From assembly GCA_964418585.1 (NCBI GenBank), contig CAYQMG010000050.1:29392-93391 (forward strand): a DNA stretch of 64,000 nucleotides, written 5' to 3'. Shown here in pieces: positions 16,927-26,361 of this stretch (within the stretch, counting starts at the first letter, position 1; every line of letters begins with the position of its first letter). The notes beneath the pieces were generated by a model. That model saw only the letters and a list, made by a program, of their open reading frames with translations. It did no database searches and had not been told where the DNA came from. The translations under genes were made by a program, and so were the position numbers. Source of the stretch: JAJRTE01 sp964418585. GTDB taxonomy: Bacteria > Myxococcota_A > UBA796 > JAJRTE01.

Positions 16927-18783
16927 ATGAGATACAAAACAGGAACAAGCAAGCGTCCTGGCACGAACGGCTGGCAAAAGGCCGCCCTGGGATTGACACT
17001 GGTCGTCGCCGTGCTGGGCCTGGTCCTCCTGGAAGCACCCACCCGTGCGGTCGTCCGGTCCCGACTTGCGGCACTCGTGTCCACCACCCCGCTCGGCGGA
17101 TGGACCGCCCTGTTCAAAGGTCATGTGGCCGGGGCACGGGGACCGAAAGTGCTCCGCATAGCCGAGAGTGACCTGCCACTCAGCCTCAACCCACTCAACA
17201 TTCGGACCATGGTGGAGCGACGCACCCTTGAACTCATCCACGACGGCCCATACGTGGTGGGCGAGACTGGCGAACCCTCGGCATCGCTCATCGACCGGAG
17301 CCCTGATGACAATCAGCCTCGATTCGTGGACCTGGAGGACGGTCGCGAGGGCGAAGGGTGGCTGACCGAGGCCGTGTTTCACAATGGAGATCCCGTCACC
17401 GTCACCGACCTGGAGAAGACGCTCGCCGCACTGGAAGCGTCGGCCGACACCTATCGCGCAACCGGATTTTTCAAGGGACTGGTCGAACAGGTGGAACCAC
17501 TCGACCCCAAACCGGAGAGGCACTTTCGTATCGCGCTGACCAAGCGTCTGGCCAACCTGCGTAGTGCGCTCACATTCAAGATTCTCCCAAGCCGGGCGTT
17601 CAGGAGTCCCAACCCGGCGACCTTTGCTTCCGACCGGGCATACAACCGGAAGCCCATCGGAGCCGGTCCATTCGTGCTCGCCTCGGACAACCTCAACCAG
17701 TCCGGGAAAGCCAGCCTGACGTTCCGCGCCCACGATCACTATCACAAGGGGAGACCCAAAATCGATCAGATCGTGCTCATGCACATCCCCAGTGCCAGTG
17801 ACAAGCTGTTTCAACTGCGCGGAGGTCAGATCGATGTGATCGTCTCTCTCAGCAAGCGCGACCAGGTCAAGGCCCGCACCTACGACGCCGTGGTGGTTCC
17901 CTACCCCATCAGCAACTGGTGGTATCTCGGATTCAACTGTGCTCAGCCCCTGCTCCAGGACCGGGACATCCGGAGAGCGCTGGCCAAGATCGTGGACCGG
18001 CGCGCCCTTGCCCGAAAGGTAGGCAAGGTCTACCAGGCCGGTGCGCTTTCCGAGCAAGCGCAACTCCACCTCGCCAACAATCTCCCGGGAACCCTTGCGG
18101 ATGCCGGGCTCATCGAAGGCGCCAGCGCCATCCTGGTCAGTGGTCCGTTCGTTCCCTCGAGTCCCTACTACAACCGCGAAGTGCCTCATCCAGTGGTGGA
18201 CCCGGCCGCGGCGCGGAGGGAACTTCTGGCCGACCCGCGTATCACAGAGAAAGGAGAGTTCCTCTACTACCAGGGCTCCCCTCTCTCCCTGGAAATGCGT
18301 GTGGATCAGAGCCTCACGAACGCGACGGACATCGCCAATCAACTCGTTCAGGATTTTCGCGACGTGGGTATCAAGGTGAACTACCAGGCGCTCAGCACAA
18401 CGGATTGGGAAGCCACCATATCCCCACTCTCGGGCGGAAACGCCGAAGGGATCGACCTCATCCTCGGTCGATGGAACTTCAACTACACGGACGACATCAG
18501 CGGGATTTTCCGCTCGGACGGCCCACTGAACTACTACCGGTACAAGAATCCGACAGTGGACCGGCTTTTCGACACCTTCTACTACGAGGCGGATTTCACG
18601 CGGCGGGCCAACTTGATGAAGGAGGTGCACAGGATCCTGGCCGAGGATGTGCCGTGTGTTTTCCTGTGGCAGGCCAATGAGGTGGCGGCCTTTTCCATGC
18701 GTGTCTCCGGGTATGCGGTCCACTCGTTCTCGTTCTACGTCAACCTGCACAACTGGGACGTGGAGGAGGACGGCGCGTGGTGA
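16927..18783 (+). CDS. Peptide/oligopeptide-type ABC transporter substrate-binding protein
   Basis: A 618-residue family 5 extracellular solute-binding protein (DppA/OppA type) that captures a ligand in the periplasm for the permeases encoded next. Family features are the N-terminal LRIAESDLPLSLNPL, EAVFHNGDPVTVTDLEKTL (the ligand-domain F-x-D-G-x-P-V-T region), PIGAGPFVL, and the C-terminal region with LILGRWNFNYTDD. The N-terminus is an uncleaved-looking signal helix without a lipobox. The ATG at 16927 has AAGGAG six bases upstream; the longer ORF from 16816 is not used. Its stop overlaps the next GTG by seven bases, consistent with a coupled operon. The ligand is unknown. Confidence 0.85.
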   Translation: MRYKTGTSKRPGTNGWQKAALGLTLVVAVLGLVLLEAPTRAVVRSRLAALVSTTPLGGWTALFKGHVAGARGPKVLRIAESDLPLSLNPLNIRTMVERRTLELIHDGPYVVGETGEPSASLIDRSPDDNQPRFVDLEDGREGEGWLTEAVFHNGDPVTVTDLEKTLAALEASADTYRATGFFKGLVEQVEPLDPKPERHFRIALTKRLANLRSALTFKILPSRAFRSPNPATFASDRAYNRKPIGAGPFVLASDNLNQSGKASLTFRAHDHYHKGRPKIDQIVLMHIPSASDKLFQLRGGQIDVIVSLSKRDQVKARTYDAVVVPYPISNWWYLGFNCAQPLLQDRDIRRALAKIVDRRALARKVGKVYQAGALSEQAQLHLANNLPGTLADAGLIEGASAILVSGPFVPSSPYYNREVPHPVVDPAAARRELLADPRITEKGEFLYYQGSPLSLEMRVDQSLTNATDIANQLVQDFRDVGIKVNYQALSTTDWEATISPLSGGNAEGIDLILGRWNFNYTDDISGIFRSDGPLNYYRYKNPTVDRLFDTFYYEADFTRRANLMKEVHRILAEDVPCVFLWQANEVAAFSMRVSGYAVHSFSFYVNLHNWDVEEDGAW

Positions 18784-19709
18784 GGCGAATGACTCGCGTC
18801 GCAGGCGGCATTCTGCTCGCTGTTGCCGGTGCCGCCGCCGGGGGCCTGGCCGCAGCGGGAGTGGTCATGGTGCTCATCCTGGCTTCCGGTGGGGGGCGGC
18901 GCCCGGACGGCGTGTCGGCCGGTTCGATGGCCGACGCTCCGGTGCTCTACTGGCAGTGGCTGCGAGGTTTGTTCAGTGATGGCATGGGGCACGGTTGGAC
19001 CGGGGTGCCGCTGGTCACCTACGTGGCGGAGGCGATCAAGACGTGCGGATTTGTCGCCTCGGTGCTCCTGTTGTGCCTCGGCCTCTCCGCATGGCTCGTC
19101 TGGAGAGACCGGACCGGAGTCACCACCCGTGAACGTCCGGGCCTCTGGATGGCCCCGGCCGTGTTCTGGGCCGCGCTGGTCATCGTGGTCGTGGACCTCG
19201 TGGTGATTCTCCTGCTCGGACCTGCTGGAATCTCGATGGAGCGCTGGCTCCTCCCCAACGGTGCCCTGGTGCCTCGGTACCTGGCCGCCGCTCTGGTGCT
19301 TGCCGTAAGCGGCGGGGTGACGTGGGACCTCAGGACCGGAATCCGGGCAGAGGTGGACCGGGTTCTGGACGAAGACTACATCGCCGTGGCTCGAGCCAAC
19401 GGGCTGGATGTGCGCTGGCGCCTGGCGCGGAACCTGGCGGTGCCCATCGCGACGCGCGTGGCAGGGAAGCTCCCGTTCTTGCTTGGCGAGGTCATCGTGG
19501 TGGAGTACTTCTTCGTGCTCGATGGAGCCGGCCGTCAACTCGTCGGCATGGTGGAAGACCGTGATGCCTATGCACTGATGACGGTGACGCTTCTCTTCGT
19601 GGCGGTCACCACTGGTGTACGGGTAGCGGTCTCGTTGCTGGACCGCCTGTTGTTTCCCCACGACGGCATGCAACCAACCGTTGCTCAACTCGAGGGGGGA
19701 GAACTGTGA
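18777..19709 (+). CDS. ABC transporter permease (DppB-like)
   Basis: A 310-residue inner-membrane permease with about six hydrophobic helices. The EAA-loop region that contacts the ATPase is seen as DYIAVARANGLDVRWRLARN, typical of dipeptide/nickel permeases. It begins at a GTG that overlaps the binding-protein gene by seven bases, with GGAGGAGG six bases upstream. Its stop overlaps the next permease start by four bases. It likely forms the channel together with that second permease. Confidence 0.82.
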   Translation: MVRRMTRVAGGILLAVAGAAAGGLAAAGVVMVLILASGGGRRPDGVSAGSMADAPVLYWQWLRGLFSDGMGHGWTGVPLVTYVAEAIKTCGFVASVLLLCLGLSAWLVWRDRTGVTTRERPGLWMAPAVFWAALVIVVVDLVVILLLGPAGISMERWLLPNGALVPRYLAAALVLAVSGGVTWDLRTGIRAEVDRVLDEDYIAVARANGLDVRWRLARNLAVPIATRVAGKLPFLLGEVIVVEYFFVLDGAGRQLVGMVEDRDAYALMTVTLLFVAVTTGVRVAVSLLDRLLFPHDGMQPTVAQLEGGEL

Positions 19710-20614
19710 CCGGACCGAAACTGGAACATGGGCACCCCGGGAAAAGGAGGCCAGAGGGGCCGCGTGTACGGGCGGCGTGGCTGGTCATGGTCGGTCTCGT
19801 GGTGGCGGCCCTGGCCACGAGCAGCGATCTTCGGCGTTCGGACCGAATCGACGACACGCGGGCATGGGCGTCGCCCACGCTGACCTGTTTTACCGGCTAC
19901 GATGAGAGCGGGCGGTGCGTGGCCTGGAGCATCGCCGGCGGTGTGCACTCCTTTCTGGTTCCCGGGTTGCTTGCCGCCCTGATCGTCGGTGCCGGGGGCA
20001 CCCTGTTCGGAGTGCTTCAGGGCCATGGCGCACAGGGAACACGCCGGCTGTCCCGGGGAGTCATGGGCATGCTGGAAGCGCTTCCCCGACTCGTCTTGCT
20101 CGTGCTGGCATTCTCCCTTTCCGGATACTCCATGACCATGGTCGGCATCGCCCTGGGCCTGCTCGGTATGCCGGCCCTGGCCTCGGAGGTGGCCATGCGG
20201 TTCGACCAACTCGAGGATACCGATTACATGGCATCGACCCGGGCCCACGGGCTGGGCATGGGTCGGATCATCCTGTATCACGGGCTGCTTCTCAGTTGTT
20301 CTGGAGACATCGTGCGCCGCATGGTGCTCACCTTCGGCCAGATGATGGTGGCGGACACTACGCTCACCTATGTGCTCGGCAAGAATCTCTCAGGAGCCAC
20401 CATGAGTTGGGGGTACCAGCTTCATCGTTCGCTGGACTGCCTCTATGACACGTTGTGGGCGCTGGAAGACTTCCTCAACCGGGGGTCCACCGCCATCCCC
20501 TGGTACCAGGGGTGGTGCCAGTTCCTTTCCATCATGCTCGCGGTGCTCGCTGTACTCTGGGCGACGCTCGTTCTTGGTGAGACCGCAGCACAACGCATGG
20601 AGCGAAGCACGTGA
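19706..20614 (+). CDS. ABC transporter permease (DppC-like)
   Basis: A 302-residue membrane protein with about six helices and an EAA-type loop (DYMASTRAHGLGMGRIILYH), the partner of the preceding permease. Start is GTG with GGGGGGAG five bases upstream and a four-base overlap with the previous stop. The following ATPase gene overlaps its stop by four bases. The N-terminal periplasmic segment has two Cys residues (TCFTGYDESGRC), unusual for this family but of unknown meaning. Confidence 0.8.
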   Translation: MTGPKLEHGHPGKRRPEGPRVRAAWLVMVGLVVAALATSSDLRRSDRIDDTRAWASPTLTCFTGYDESGRCVAWSIAGGVHSFLVPGLLAALIVGAGGTLFGVLQGHGAQGTRRLSRGVMGMLEALPRLVLLVLAFSLSGYSMTMVGIALGLLGMPALASEVAMRFDQLEDTDYMASTRAHGLGMGRIILYHGLLLSCSGDIVRRMVLTFGQMMVADTTLTYVLGKNLSGATMSWGYQLHRSLDCLYDTLWALEDFLNRGSTAIPWYQGWCQFLSIMLAVLAVLWATLVLGETAAQRMERST

Positions 20615-22341
20615 AAGCCTCCACACCGGCACCACGCGCCTGGTCTGGGCAAACGTTCGCAGTGGACGCGCTTGTCGTGGCCGCAGGACATGGGGCAGCC
20701 CAGCGTCCGCTGCTGCACCAAGTTTCGCTCAAACTACCTGCTGGCAAAACCACCTGCATCCTGGGAGAATCAGGGAGCGGCAAGACGGTGCTGGTCAAAA
20801 CGCTGCTCGGCGTGCTCACCGCACGACCCGGCCCGGTTGGAGGGGACATCGTGGCCTGGCGGCGCACCGGCGACCCGGTACACCTCCTGGCGGGCCTCGA
20901 GCATGCTGTGACTCGAGATTCCCACGAAGCGGTCACGGTTTCTCCTCGCTGGTACATGTCCTGGCGTGACCAGGTTCGACCGTTCTGGGGAGTCGAATGG
21001 GGGTATGTAACCCAGCACGGGGCTCGAGCCCTGGATCCCACTCGACCGGTGGGTCAGACGCTGTTCGAGGCTCTGGAGCGACGGGCCGGGCGCCGGCTTC
21101 CACGTACCACGCTGTTCGATGATGCATGTGCCTGGTTGGCCCGCCTCCGGCTCCAGGATCCTGCGCGGGTTCTGACCCTCTATCCGAAGCAGCTTTCCGG
21201 CGGCATGGCCCAGCGGTTCACGATCGCCGTGGCCCTGGCACGAGGTGCTCGAGTTCTGTTTGCGGACGAGCCCACGACGGGGTTGGACCCCGACTCGCAG
21301 GACGCCTTGCTCGAAACCCTGGCGGCTCTCCGAGCGGAGGGTGCCCTGGAAACTCTCGTGCTCATCACGCACGATCTGGACCTGGCCCGTCGTCTGGCCG
21401 AGGAGGTGGTGGTGATGGAGCGGGGACGGGTGGTGGAATCGAGTTCTCACGGCCGCTTTTTTGGTGGGAGTGGTCCGGAATCGGATGTCGCGATTCGCAT
21501 GCTCGAAGAATCACGACGCATGTCCCGCCCTCGAGCCGAGGTGAGGCGGCCTGCAACGGCAACGACCGACGTGCCGAGGCTGCGTCTCCGCGGTGTGAGC
21601 AAGCGGTACGAATCGCCCACTCGATGGCGCTCGAGGAGGTCCGCCCAGAAGGTACTGGATGGAGTGAGCCTGGACATCTTGCCCGGAGAGGTGGTGGGGC
21701 TGGTCGGCCCAAGCGGTTCTGGGAAGACCACCCTGGCCAGGATCATTGCCCGGCTCTCCCATCCCGACTCGGGGCGGATCGAACTCGACGGCGCAAACCT
21801 GCTCCAGCTCCGTGGGAAGGCGCTTCGGAAGCAACGGCGAATCTTTCAGTTGCTTTTCCAGCAGGTGACCGCCGCGATCCATCCGCGCATGCGGGTGGAG
21901 GAAGCACTGATGGAGACCGCACGACACGTGATGGGTCTCCGTGGAGAGGAAGCCCAGGCCGTGGTGGACCGTACCCTCGACCAGTTTCACCTTCGCCACT
22001 GCCGTCGCCGCCTTGGATACCAGCTCAGCGGGGGGGAAGCGCGGCGTGTCGGTCTGGCCCGAGCACTGATGGTCCGGCCCCGGTTGCTCGTGGCGGACGA
22101 GCCCACCACGGGCATCGATGCGTCCCTTCGGCCGGAGGTTCTGGAAACGTTGACGGCCATGGTGCAAACCGAGGAGTCGCCGTCGATTCTGCTGATCTCT
22201 CATGATCGGCGAGTGATGTCTCGAGCTGCCGACCGTGTGTTGCACCTGCACGAAGGACGGGTCGAGGAGGCCGGTCCGGCGACCTCCGCGGTGGTGACGA
22301 CAGCAGTATCGAACGAAGCGAGCAGATTTCGGAGAACGTGA
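20611..22341 (+). CDS. Double ATP-binding protein of the ABC transporter (DppD-DppF fusion)
   Basis: A 576-residue cytoplasmic protein with two complete ATPase modules. The first has Walker A GESGSGKT, signature LSGGMAQRF and Walker B VLFADEPTTGLD; the second has GPSGSGKTT, LSGGEARR and LLVADEPTTGID. Most peptide transporters use two separate ATPases; fused forms also occur. The start is a GTG overlapping the previous stop by four bases. It powers the permease pair encoded just before it. A long spacer with Arg and Ser residues connects the two halves near residues 290-330. Confidence 0.87.
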   Translation: MKASTPAPRAWSGQTFAVDALVVAAGHGAAQRPLLHQVSLKLPAGKTTCILGESGSGKTVLVKTLLGVLTARPGPVGGDIVAWRRTGDPVHLLAGLEHAVTRDSHEAVTVSPRWYMSWRDQVRPFWGVEWGYVTQHGARALDPTRPVGQTLFEALERRAGRRLPRTTLFDDACAWLARLRLQDPARVLTLYPKQLSGGMAQRFTIAVALARGARVLFADEPTTGLDPDSQDALLETLAALRAEGALETLVLITHDLDLARRLAEEVVVMERGRVVESSSHGRFFGGSGPESDVAIRMLEESRRMSRPRAEVRRPATATTDVPRLRLRGVSKRYESPTRWRSRRSAQKVLDGVSLDILPGEVVGLVGPSGSGKTTLARIIARLSHPDSGRIELDGANLLQLRGKALRKQRRIFQLLFQQVTAAIHPRMRVEEALMETARHVMGLRGEEAQAVVDRTLDQFHLRHCRRRLGYQLSGGEARRVGLARALMVRPRLLVADEPTTGIDASLRPEVLETLTAMVQTEESPSILLISHDRRVMSRAADRVLHLHEGRVEEAGPATSAVVTTAVSNEASRFRRT

Positions 22342-22344
22342 CGA

Positions 22345-23730
22345 ATGGGGGCTCGGATGAACCCAAGGTGCCAATTCGCAGTCGTCCTTGTGGGATTTCT
22401 CCTGACCCTGACCGGCGGGACCACGGTGGCCGTGCCACCCGAGGACGCACCCTGCAACGCCTCGCAACTGGTGCTGGAGGCCCGGCGATTCATCGAAAGC
22501 AACCGACCCGCCCGGGTCGCCCTCGACCGCCTCCTGCATGCCCAGAACGACTGCCCGGATGAGTCGGTGGCATTCGAGCTGAATCTTTACCTGGCCGTGG
22601 CACTGATGCACGAAGGCCGGATTCCGGAGGCGAAACTGGCCGCCACCCGGGCTCAGGCCAACGCCTGGGACGACGAGCAATCGGCTCGTGCGGGCGTGGT
22701 CCAGATTGCCCTGTCCGACCTGGTGGGGGAGGTGGTCCTCACACTCCCCGGGCCTGGTGCAGGGGCTTCCTTGCGGCTCAGACCGGCCGACCCCGAATCG
22801 CTCCCTCCGGAAACCGTTCTGGACGATGCCCTGCCCCGGGAGAAAGCGTTTGCTCGAGCCACGCTTGCTGCAATGATCTCGGCGGCTGAAGCCCACATTC
22901 GCGAGGCCGACATTCGCCTCGTGACCGTCTACCTGCCCCTGGGGACCTACCGACTCAGCAATGGGCAGGTCTTCCGCGTGGGAACCGGGACCACGAACCT
23001 GAAGGTCAACATGACGTGGCGCTTCCCGGTCACCGGGAGCCTCGCGGTGGGCACCTTCACCCACATCGTTCCGCTCGACAAGGACACCCTGTCCATCGCC
23101 CACGCTGGCGCCATTGGGTTCGGGCTCGAGTATGCTTTTTCGCCGAGTGACCGCCTGCTTCTGGTGACGCGGATACAGTGTGCCCCGTTCGAGGTACCGC
23201 TGTCCGAGCCCACGGCCGGGTCGACCCCGGAAGGAGGCGTGACCCAGGAAAATGGCGCCCTCGTCTCCGGAGACCTGGATACCACCGCGCGCATGTTCGC
23301 GAGCAGCAGTGGGTTCAAGGCGTGGAACGCTGCGCTCGGAGCCAACCTGGGCTGGCCGGTGCCCCTGGGTGGGGACAAAATGTGGGTCGTGCCTCGAGTC
23401 GGCGCCACCCTCTTGTGGATGGAAGGGGTGGTCGCCGCAGTGGATCTGGCGCAAGCCGGAACCCTCGAGACCTCGGTGCCCCCCAAGGCCGGGGTGACGG
23501 CCGAGTGGGCAGGGGTCACAGTGGCTCTCGAACTCGCTTTCTACTGGACCCTGTCGTTTCCGCCGCAGCACCCGATCGGTTTGCAAATCGTGGTAGGAGC
23601 CGGGCTGGGAACAGGCGTGATTCGCCCGGTCACCGCAGACCCGGCGGTCGATGGCACCCCGTTCCTCGACGTGTCCCGCAACGCCGTGGGCACCGGTGGG
23701 ACTTCCCTTGCCCTCGCCTACCAATTCTAG
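22345..23730 (+). CDS. Predicted outer-membrane protein with N-terminal repeat-like region
   Basis: A 461-residue exported protein: a signal peptide (FAVVLVGFLLTLTGGTTVA) is followed by a helical segment of about 150 residues that resembles a tetratricopeptide-type region (VAFELNLYLAVALMHEGRIPEAKLAA). The rest is beta-rich and ends in LALAYQF. A C-terminal Phe after alternating hydrophobics is the usual signal for outer-membrane beta-barrel insertion. It follows the ATPase gene after only three bases, so it may be the outer-membrane component of the same uptake route. That link is inference. Confidence 0.6.
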   Translation: MGARMNPRCQFAVVLVGFLLTLTGGTTVAVPPEDAPCNASQLVLEARRFIESNRPARVALDRLLHAQNDCPDESVAFELNLYLAVALMHEGRIPEAKLAATRAQANAWDDEQSARAGVVQIALSDLVGEVVLTLPGPGAGASLRLRPADPESLPPETVLDDALPREKAFARATLAAMISAAEAHIREADIRLVTVYLPLGTYRLSNGQVFRVGTGTTNLKVNMTWRFPVTGSLAVGTFTHIVPLDKDTLSIAHAGAIGFGLEYAFSPSDRLLLVTRIQCAPFEVPLSEPTAGSTPEGGVTQENGALVSGDLDTTARMFASSSGFKAWNAALGANLGWPVPLGGDKMWVVPRVGATLLWMEGVVAAVDLAQAGTLETSVPPKAGVTAEWAGVTVALELAFYWTLSFPPQHPIGLQIVVGAGLGTGVIRPVTADPAVDGTPFLDVSRNAVGTGGTSLALAYQF

Positions 23731-23750
23731 ATCCGGAGGTATCAGGAACC

Positions 23751-25346
23751 GTGCTACGACTTCTACCAGGAAACCGTTGCGACGCCCCACACCCCGCCCT
23801 CCGCCGGGACCGAACGACCCACGGGCGCCCCCCCTGGGTCGCTTCCCTGCCCGCCGCCATCACGCTGCTTCTCGTCGGAGCTGCACCGTCGGCGATCGGG
23901 AGTGAAATCCCCGGCGATGGAACCCTCTTCCAGTCGGTCGGAAAGGGATTCTACGACGTGCAGTCGCCCGGCGGAAACAAGGCCCGCCTCCTGCCCCCCT
24001 CCGGCACCGCCGACCAGTGCCGGCCCGGCGACGCACGGGATATCCGCTGGTCGCCCGACGGTCGGCGCCTCGCCGTCACCGTGGACGACGGCGACTCCCT
24101 CACGCTGTGCATATACCAACTTCGCTCCCTCTGGTTGACCATGGAACCTCGCCGCATCCGCGTGGAGAGGCCCAGTGCCATGATGTTCCAAAAACCGGCT
24201 TCTCAGGGCACGTTCCAGGCCTTTCAGCAAGCCATGGGCACGGGCCACCGGCGTGCACACACCGAGCACGAAGCAAGCTGGGCGCCTGAAAACGCCATCC
24301 AGGGCGGAAAATCCCGATACCCCGCGCCCATCGCCTTCTCTCATGGACGCGAGGGCCATCCCACCCGCACGTTCGGCCTGAAAGGACTCGATTTCGGACC
24401 ACGGTGCGAAGCCGTGCCTCTGGACGGCCAGAGTCGCTTCGAGACAGACGCGACCCAGCCTTTCTATCAACCCTCCTGGTTGCCGGACATCCCACAAAGT
24501 ACACGCCCCCCCGGCATGGCCGAGGTCACCCAGGGCAATGTTTCGTGCGGCACGGAACGCATTGTCTACCTCGCCGACCCCGCGTGCACCCAGGCCAAGG
24601 ATTGCCGTCCTCCCTTGATCGAACTTGCCAACGCCTGCGGAACATCCACAGGAAACGGCGCCGTCCGCTTCCCCGCATGGTCCCCCGTGGCCACCGACGA
24701 TACATCCTACCGCCTCGCGTTCGTCCGCATCGATCCGGGCGTACAGCAGGAGGTGTGCATCCGATTCGGTCCACTCCACAAGGAGGGCGCCCTGGAGCAC
24801 TGCTTCGACGATTCCGGCTCTGGCGAAGCGGTAAGCAAAGTCTACCCGGTCTGGTCACGGGACGGCCGCTACCTGGCCTACTACGAGATCAAACCCACCG
24901 GCGCTGTGTCCCGAACGTCAGGGGTACGCGCCCGCAACATGGCCGTCATCAAGGCCATCGACCTCGGCCCACCAGGCGCTCTCCCGCCCGAGCCTCCTCC
25001 TCGCCCCACTGTTTTGCTCGAGGGAGTGGTACCCAACCCGGAACATGGCCCACCCATGGTGACGTGGAAGGGGCGTACCTGGGTGTTCGCCATAACTTCC
25101 GATGACGGTGTCCGGTATGACGGGATTACTGCAATGGAACTGGGCACACCTCCCGCAAGAGTCTTCCGTGTCGACCCAGGTCTCCAGAACCTCAAGGCAC
25201 TCGATGTGACCCTCTACCGCCCCGGCAAGGGCGACCCGGAACTGCGTTTCGGCATGGTCGCTCAGGGATACCGCAACATGGCAGGCGCCGACCAGTCGGT
25301 CGACAAGGTCTTCGTGCACGTGCTTTCCCTCGACCAACTCGAGTGA
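23751..25346 (+). CDS. Exported propeller-like (TolB/PD40-type) protein
   Basis: About 531 residues. A long basic N-region precedes a hydrophobic helix (LPAAITLLLVGAAPSAIGS), consistent with export. At least two segments match the WD40-like/PD40 motif: DIRWSPDGRRLAVTVDDGD and KVYPVWSRDGRYLAYYEIK, as in TolB-type beta-propellers. The chosen GTG at 23751 has CGGAGGT ten bases upstream. The open frame extends much further upstream but would overlap the preceding gene. Function is unknown; adjacency to the outer-membrane protein suggests a periplasmic role in the same pathway. Confidence 0.6.
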   Translation: MLRLLPGNRCDAPHPALRRDRTTHGRPPWVASLPAAITLLLVGAAPSAIGSEIPGDGTLFQSVGKGFYDVQSPGGNKARLLPPSGTADQCRPGDARDIRWSPDGRRLAVTVDDGDSLTLCIYQLRSLWLTMEPRRIRVERPSAMMFQKPASQGTFQAFQQAMGTGHRRAHTEHEASWAPENAIQGGKSRYPAPIAFSHGREGHPTRTFGLKGLDFGPRCEAVPLDGQSRFETDATQPFYQPSWLPDIPQSTRPPGMAEVTQGNVSCGTERIVYLADPACTQAKDCRPPLIELANACGTSTGNGAVRFPAWSPVATDDTSYRLAFVRIDPGVQQEVCIRFGPLHKEGALEHCFDDSGSGEAVSKVYPVWSRDGRYLAYYEIKPTGAVSRTSGVRARNMAVIKAIDLGPPGALPPEPPPRPTVLLEGVVPNPEHGPPMVTWKGRTWVFAITSDDGVRYDGITAMELGTPPARVFRVDPGLQNLKALDVTLYRPGKGDPELRFGMVAQGYRNMAGADQSVDKVFVHVLSLDQLE

Positions 25347-25502
25347 TGCTCTGGTCGACTTGACATAACCCGGACCGGGATCGTACTGTCCATCAGCCCT
25401 GAACATGACATCCGGACCTGGTCGATTCCCGCGCAACAGGGACGGGTAGACTCGATTCAACAGGGGCCGGTGCGGCACGGCCTGAGAACCCGGGGAGCAA
25501 GT

Positions 25503-26123
25503 ATGACCGACCACCCAACACGCGATGACCGAAGCGAACTCAAGACCACCGAGCCTTCAGATTTCCATCGTCCGCTCCACTCCGATGGCCCCGCGCTCGA
25601 GCGAGCGGAAGGGTCGACCGAAACACCTTCTGGCAGCAACCGGCCCCGATCCCTGGTGCTGCATCCCATCGGTGTCATCCGGACGCCGTTTCATCGCCCG
25701 GAAGGTGTCCCGATTCAGCCCGCCTACAGCCGGAACGTGACCGGCCGTGTGATCCTCGATCCCCATTTGGAGCCCGGTCTGGCCGACCTGGAAGGGTTCG
25801 AGCGAATCTGGCTGATCTACTGGTTGGATCGTGCGAAGCCATATCGACTCGAGGTGATCCCATACCGGGACACCCGTCCTCACGGTTTGTTTGCGACCCG
25901 GGCGCCGGCCAGGCCCAACCCGCTGGGGCTTTCCCTGGTCCGTCTGGTTGGACGCGACGGTTCTGTCCTGCACATCGAGGAAGTGGATGTACTGGACGGT
26001 ACGCCTTTGCTGGACATCAAACCCTACGTACCCGCTTTCGACGCACGCCCCGAATCGGCGGCCGGATGGTTTGCTGCGGCCCGCGGAGGCAGGAGCCACG
26101 CAGACGGACGGTTCCATCGCTGA
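25503..26123 (+). CDS. trmO: tRNA (N6-threonylcarbamoyladenosine37-N6)-methyltransferase
   Basis: TrmO methylates t6A37 of certain tRNAs to m6t6A using S-adenosylmethionine. The 206-residue protein shows the family motifs: VLHPIGVIRTPF near the N-terminus, PHGLFATRAPARPNPLGLS in the middle and DGTPLLDIKPYVP near the end. A poorly conserved 45-residue N-terminal extension precedes the domain. The ATG at 25503 follows GGGGAGCAAGT. It appears to be a single gene. Confidence 0.88.
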   Translation: MTDHPTRDDRSELKTTEPSDFHRPLHSDGPALERAEGSTETPSGSNRPRSLVLHPIGVIRTPFHRPEGVPIQPAYSRNVTGRVILDPHLEPGLADLEGFERIWLIYWLDRAKPYRLEVIPYRDTRPHGLFATRAPARPNPLGLSLVRLVGRDGSVLHIEEVDVLDGTPLLDIKPYVPAFDARPESAAGWFAAARGGRSHADGRFHR

Positions 26124-26361
26124 CTTCGCCGGCCCCGGTCCTTTCTTGCCCGGCGCCGGCACTTCGGCAGCACCACCTGTGCTTTCCTTCCCAAACCGCT
26201 TGCGCTATCCTTGAGATGGACATGCGACGTTTTCCCGCCCCCGCCGGGGGAGGGTCGACCACATACGAGGCGCCGGTTCCGCCGGGTCGAGAGCCCACGG
26301 CATGCATGGCCGGCTGTCGGAGCGCCGGAGCGCCTCTCGAACCATCGATGGAGCCATTGAC

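Noticed and set aside
16738..18750. Minus-strand open frame of 670 codons
   Set aside because: Antisense to the substrate-binding protein, whose family motifs are clear.
21511..23790. Minus-strand open frame of 759 codons
   Set aside because: It runs antisense through the ABC ATPase and the outer-membrane protein, both of which have clear motifs; the antisense product has no recognisable domain.
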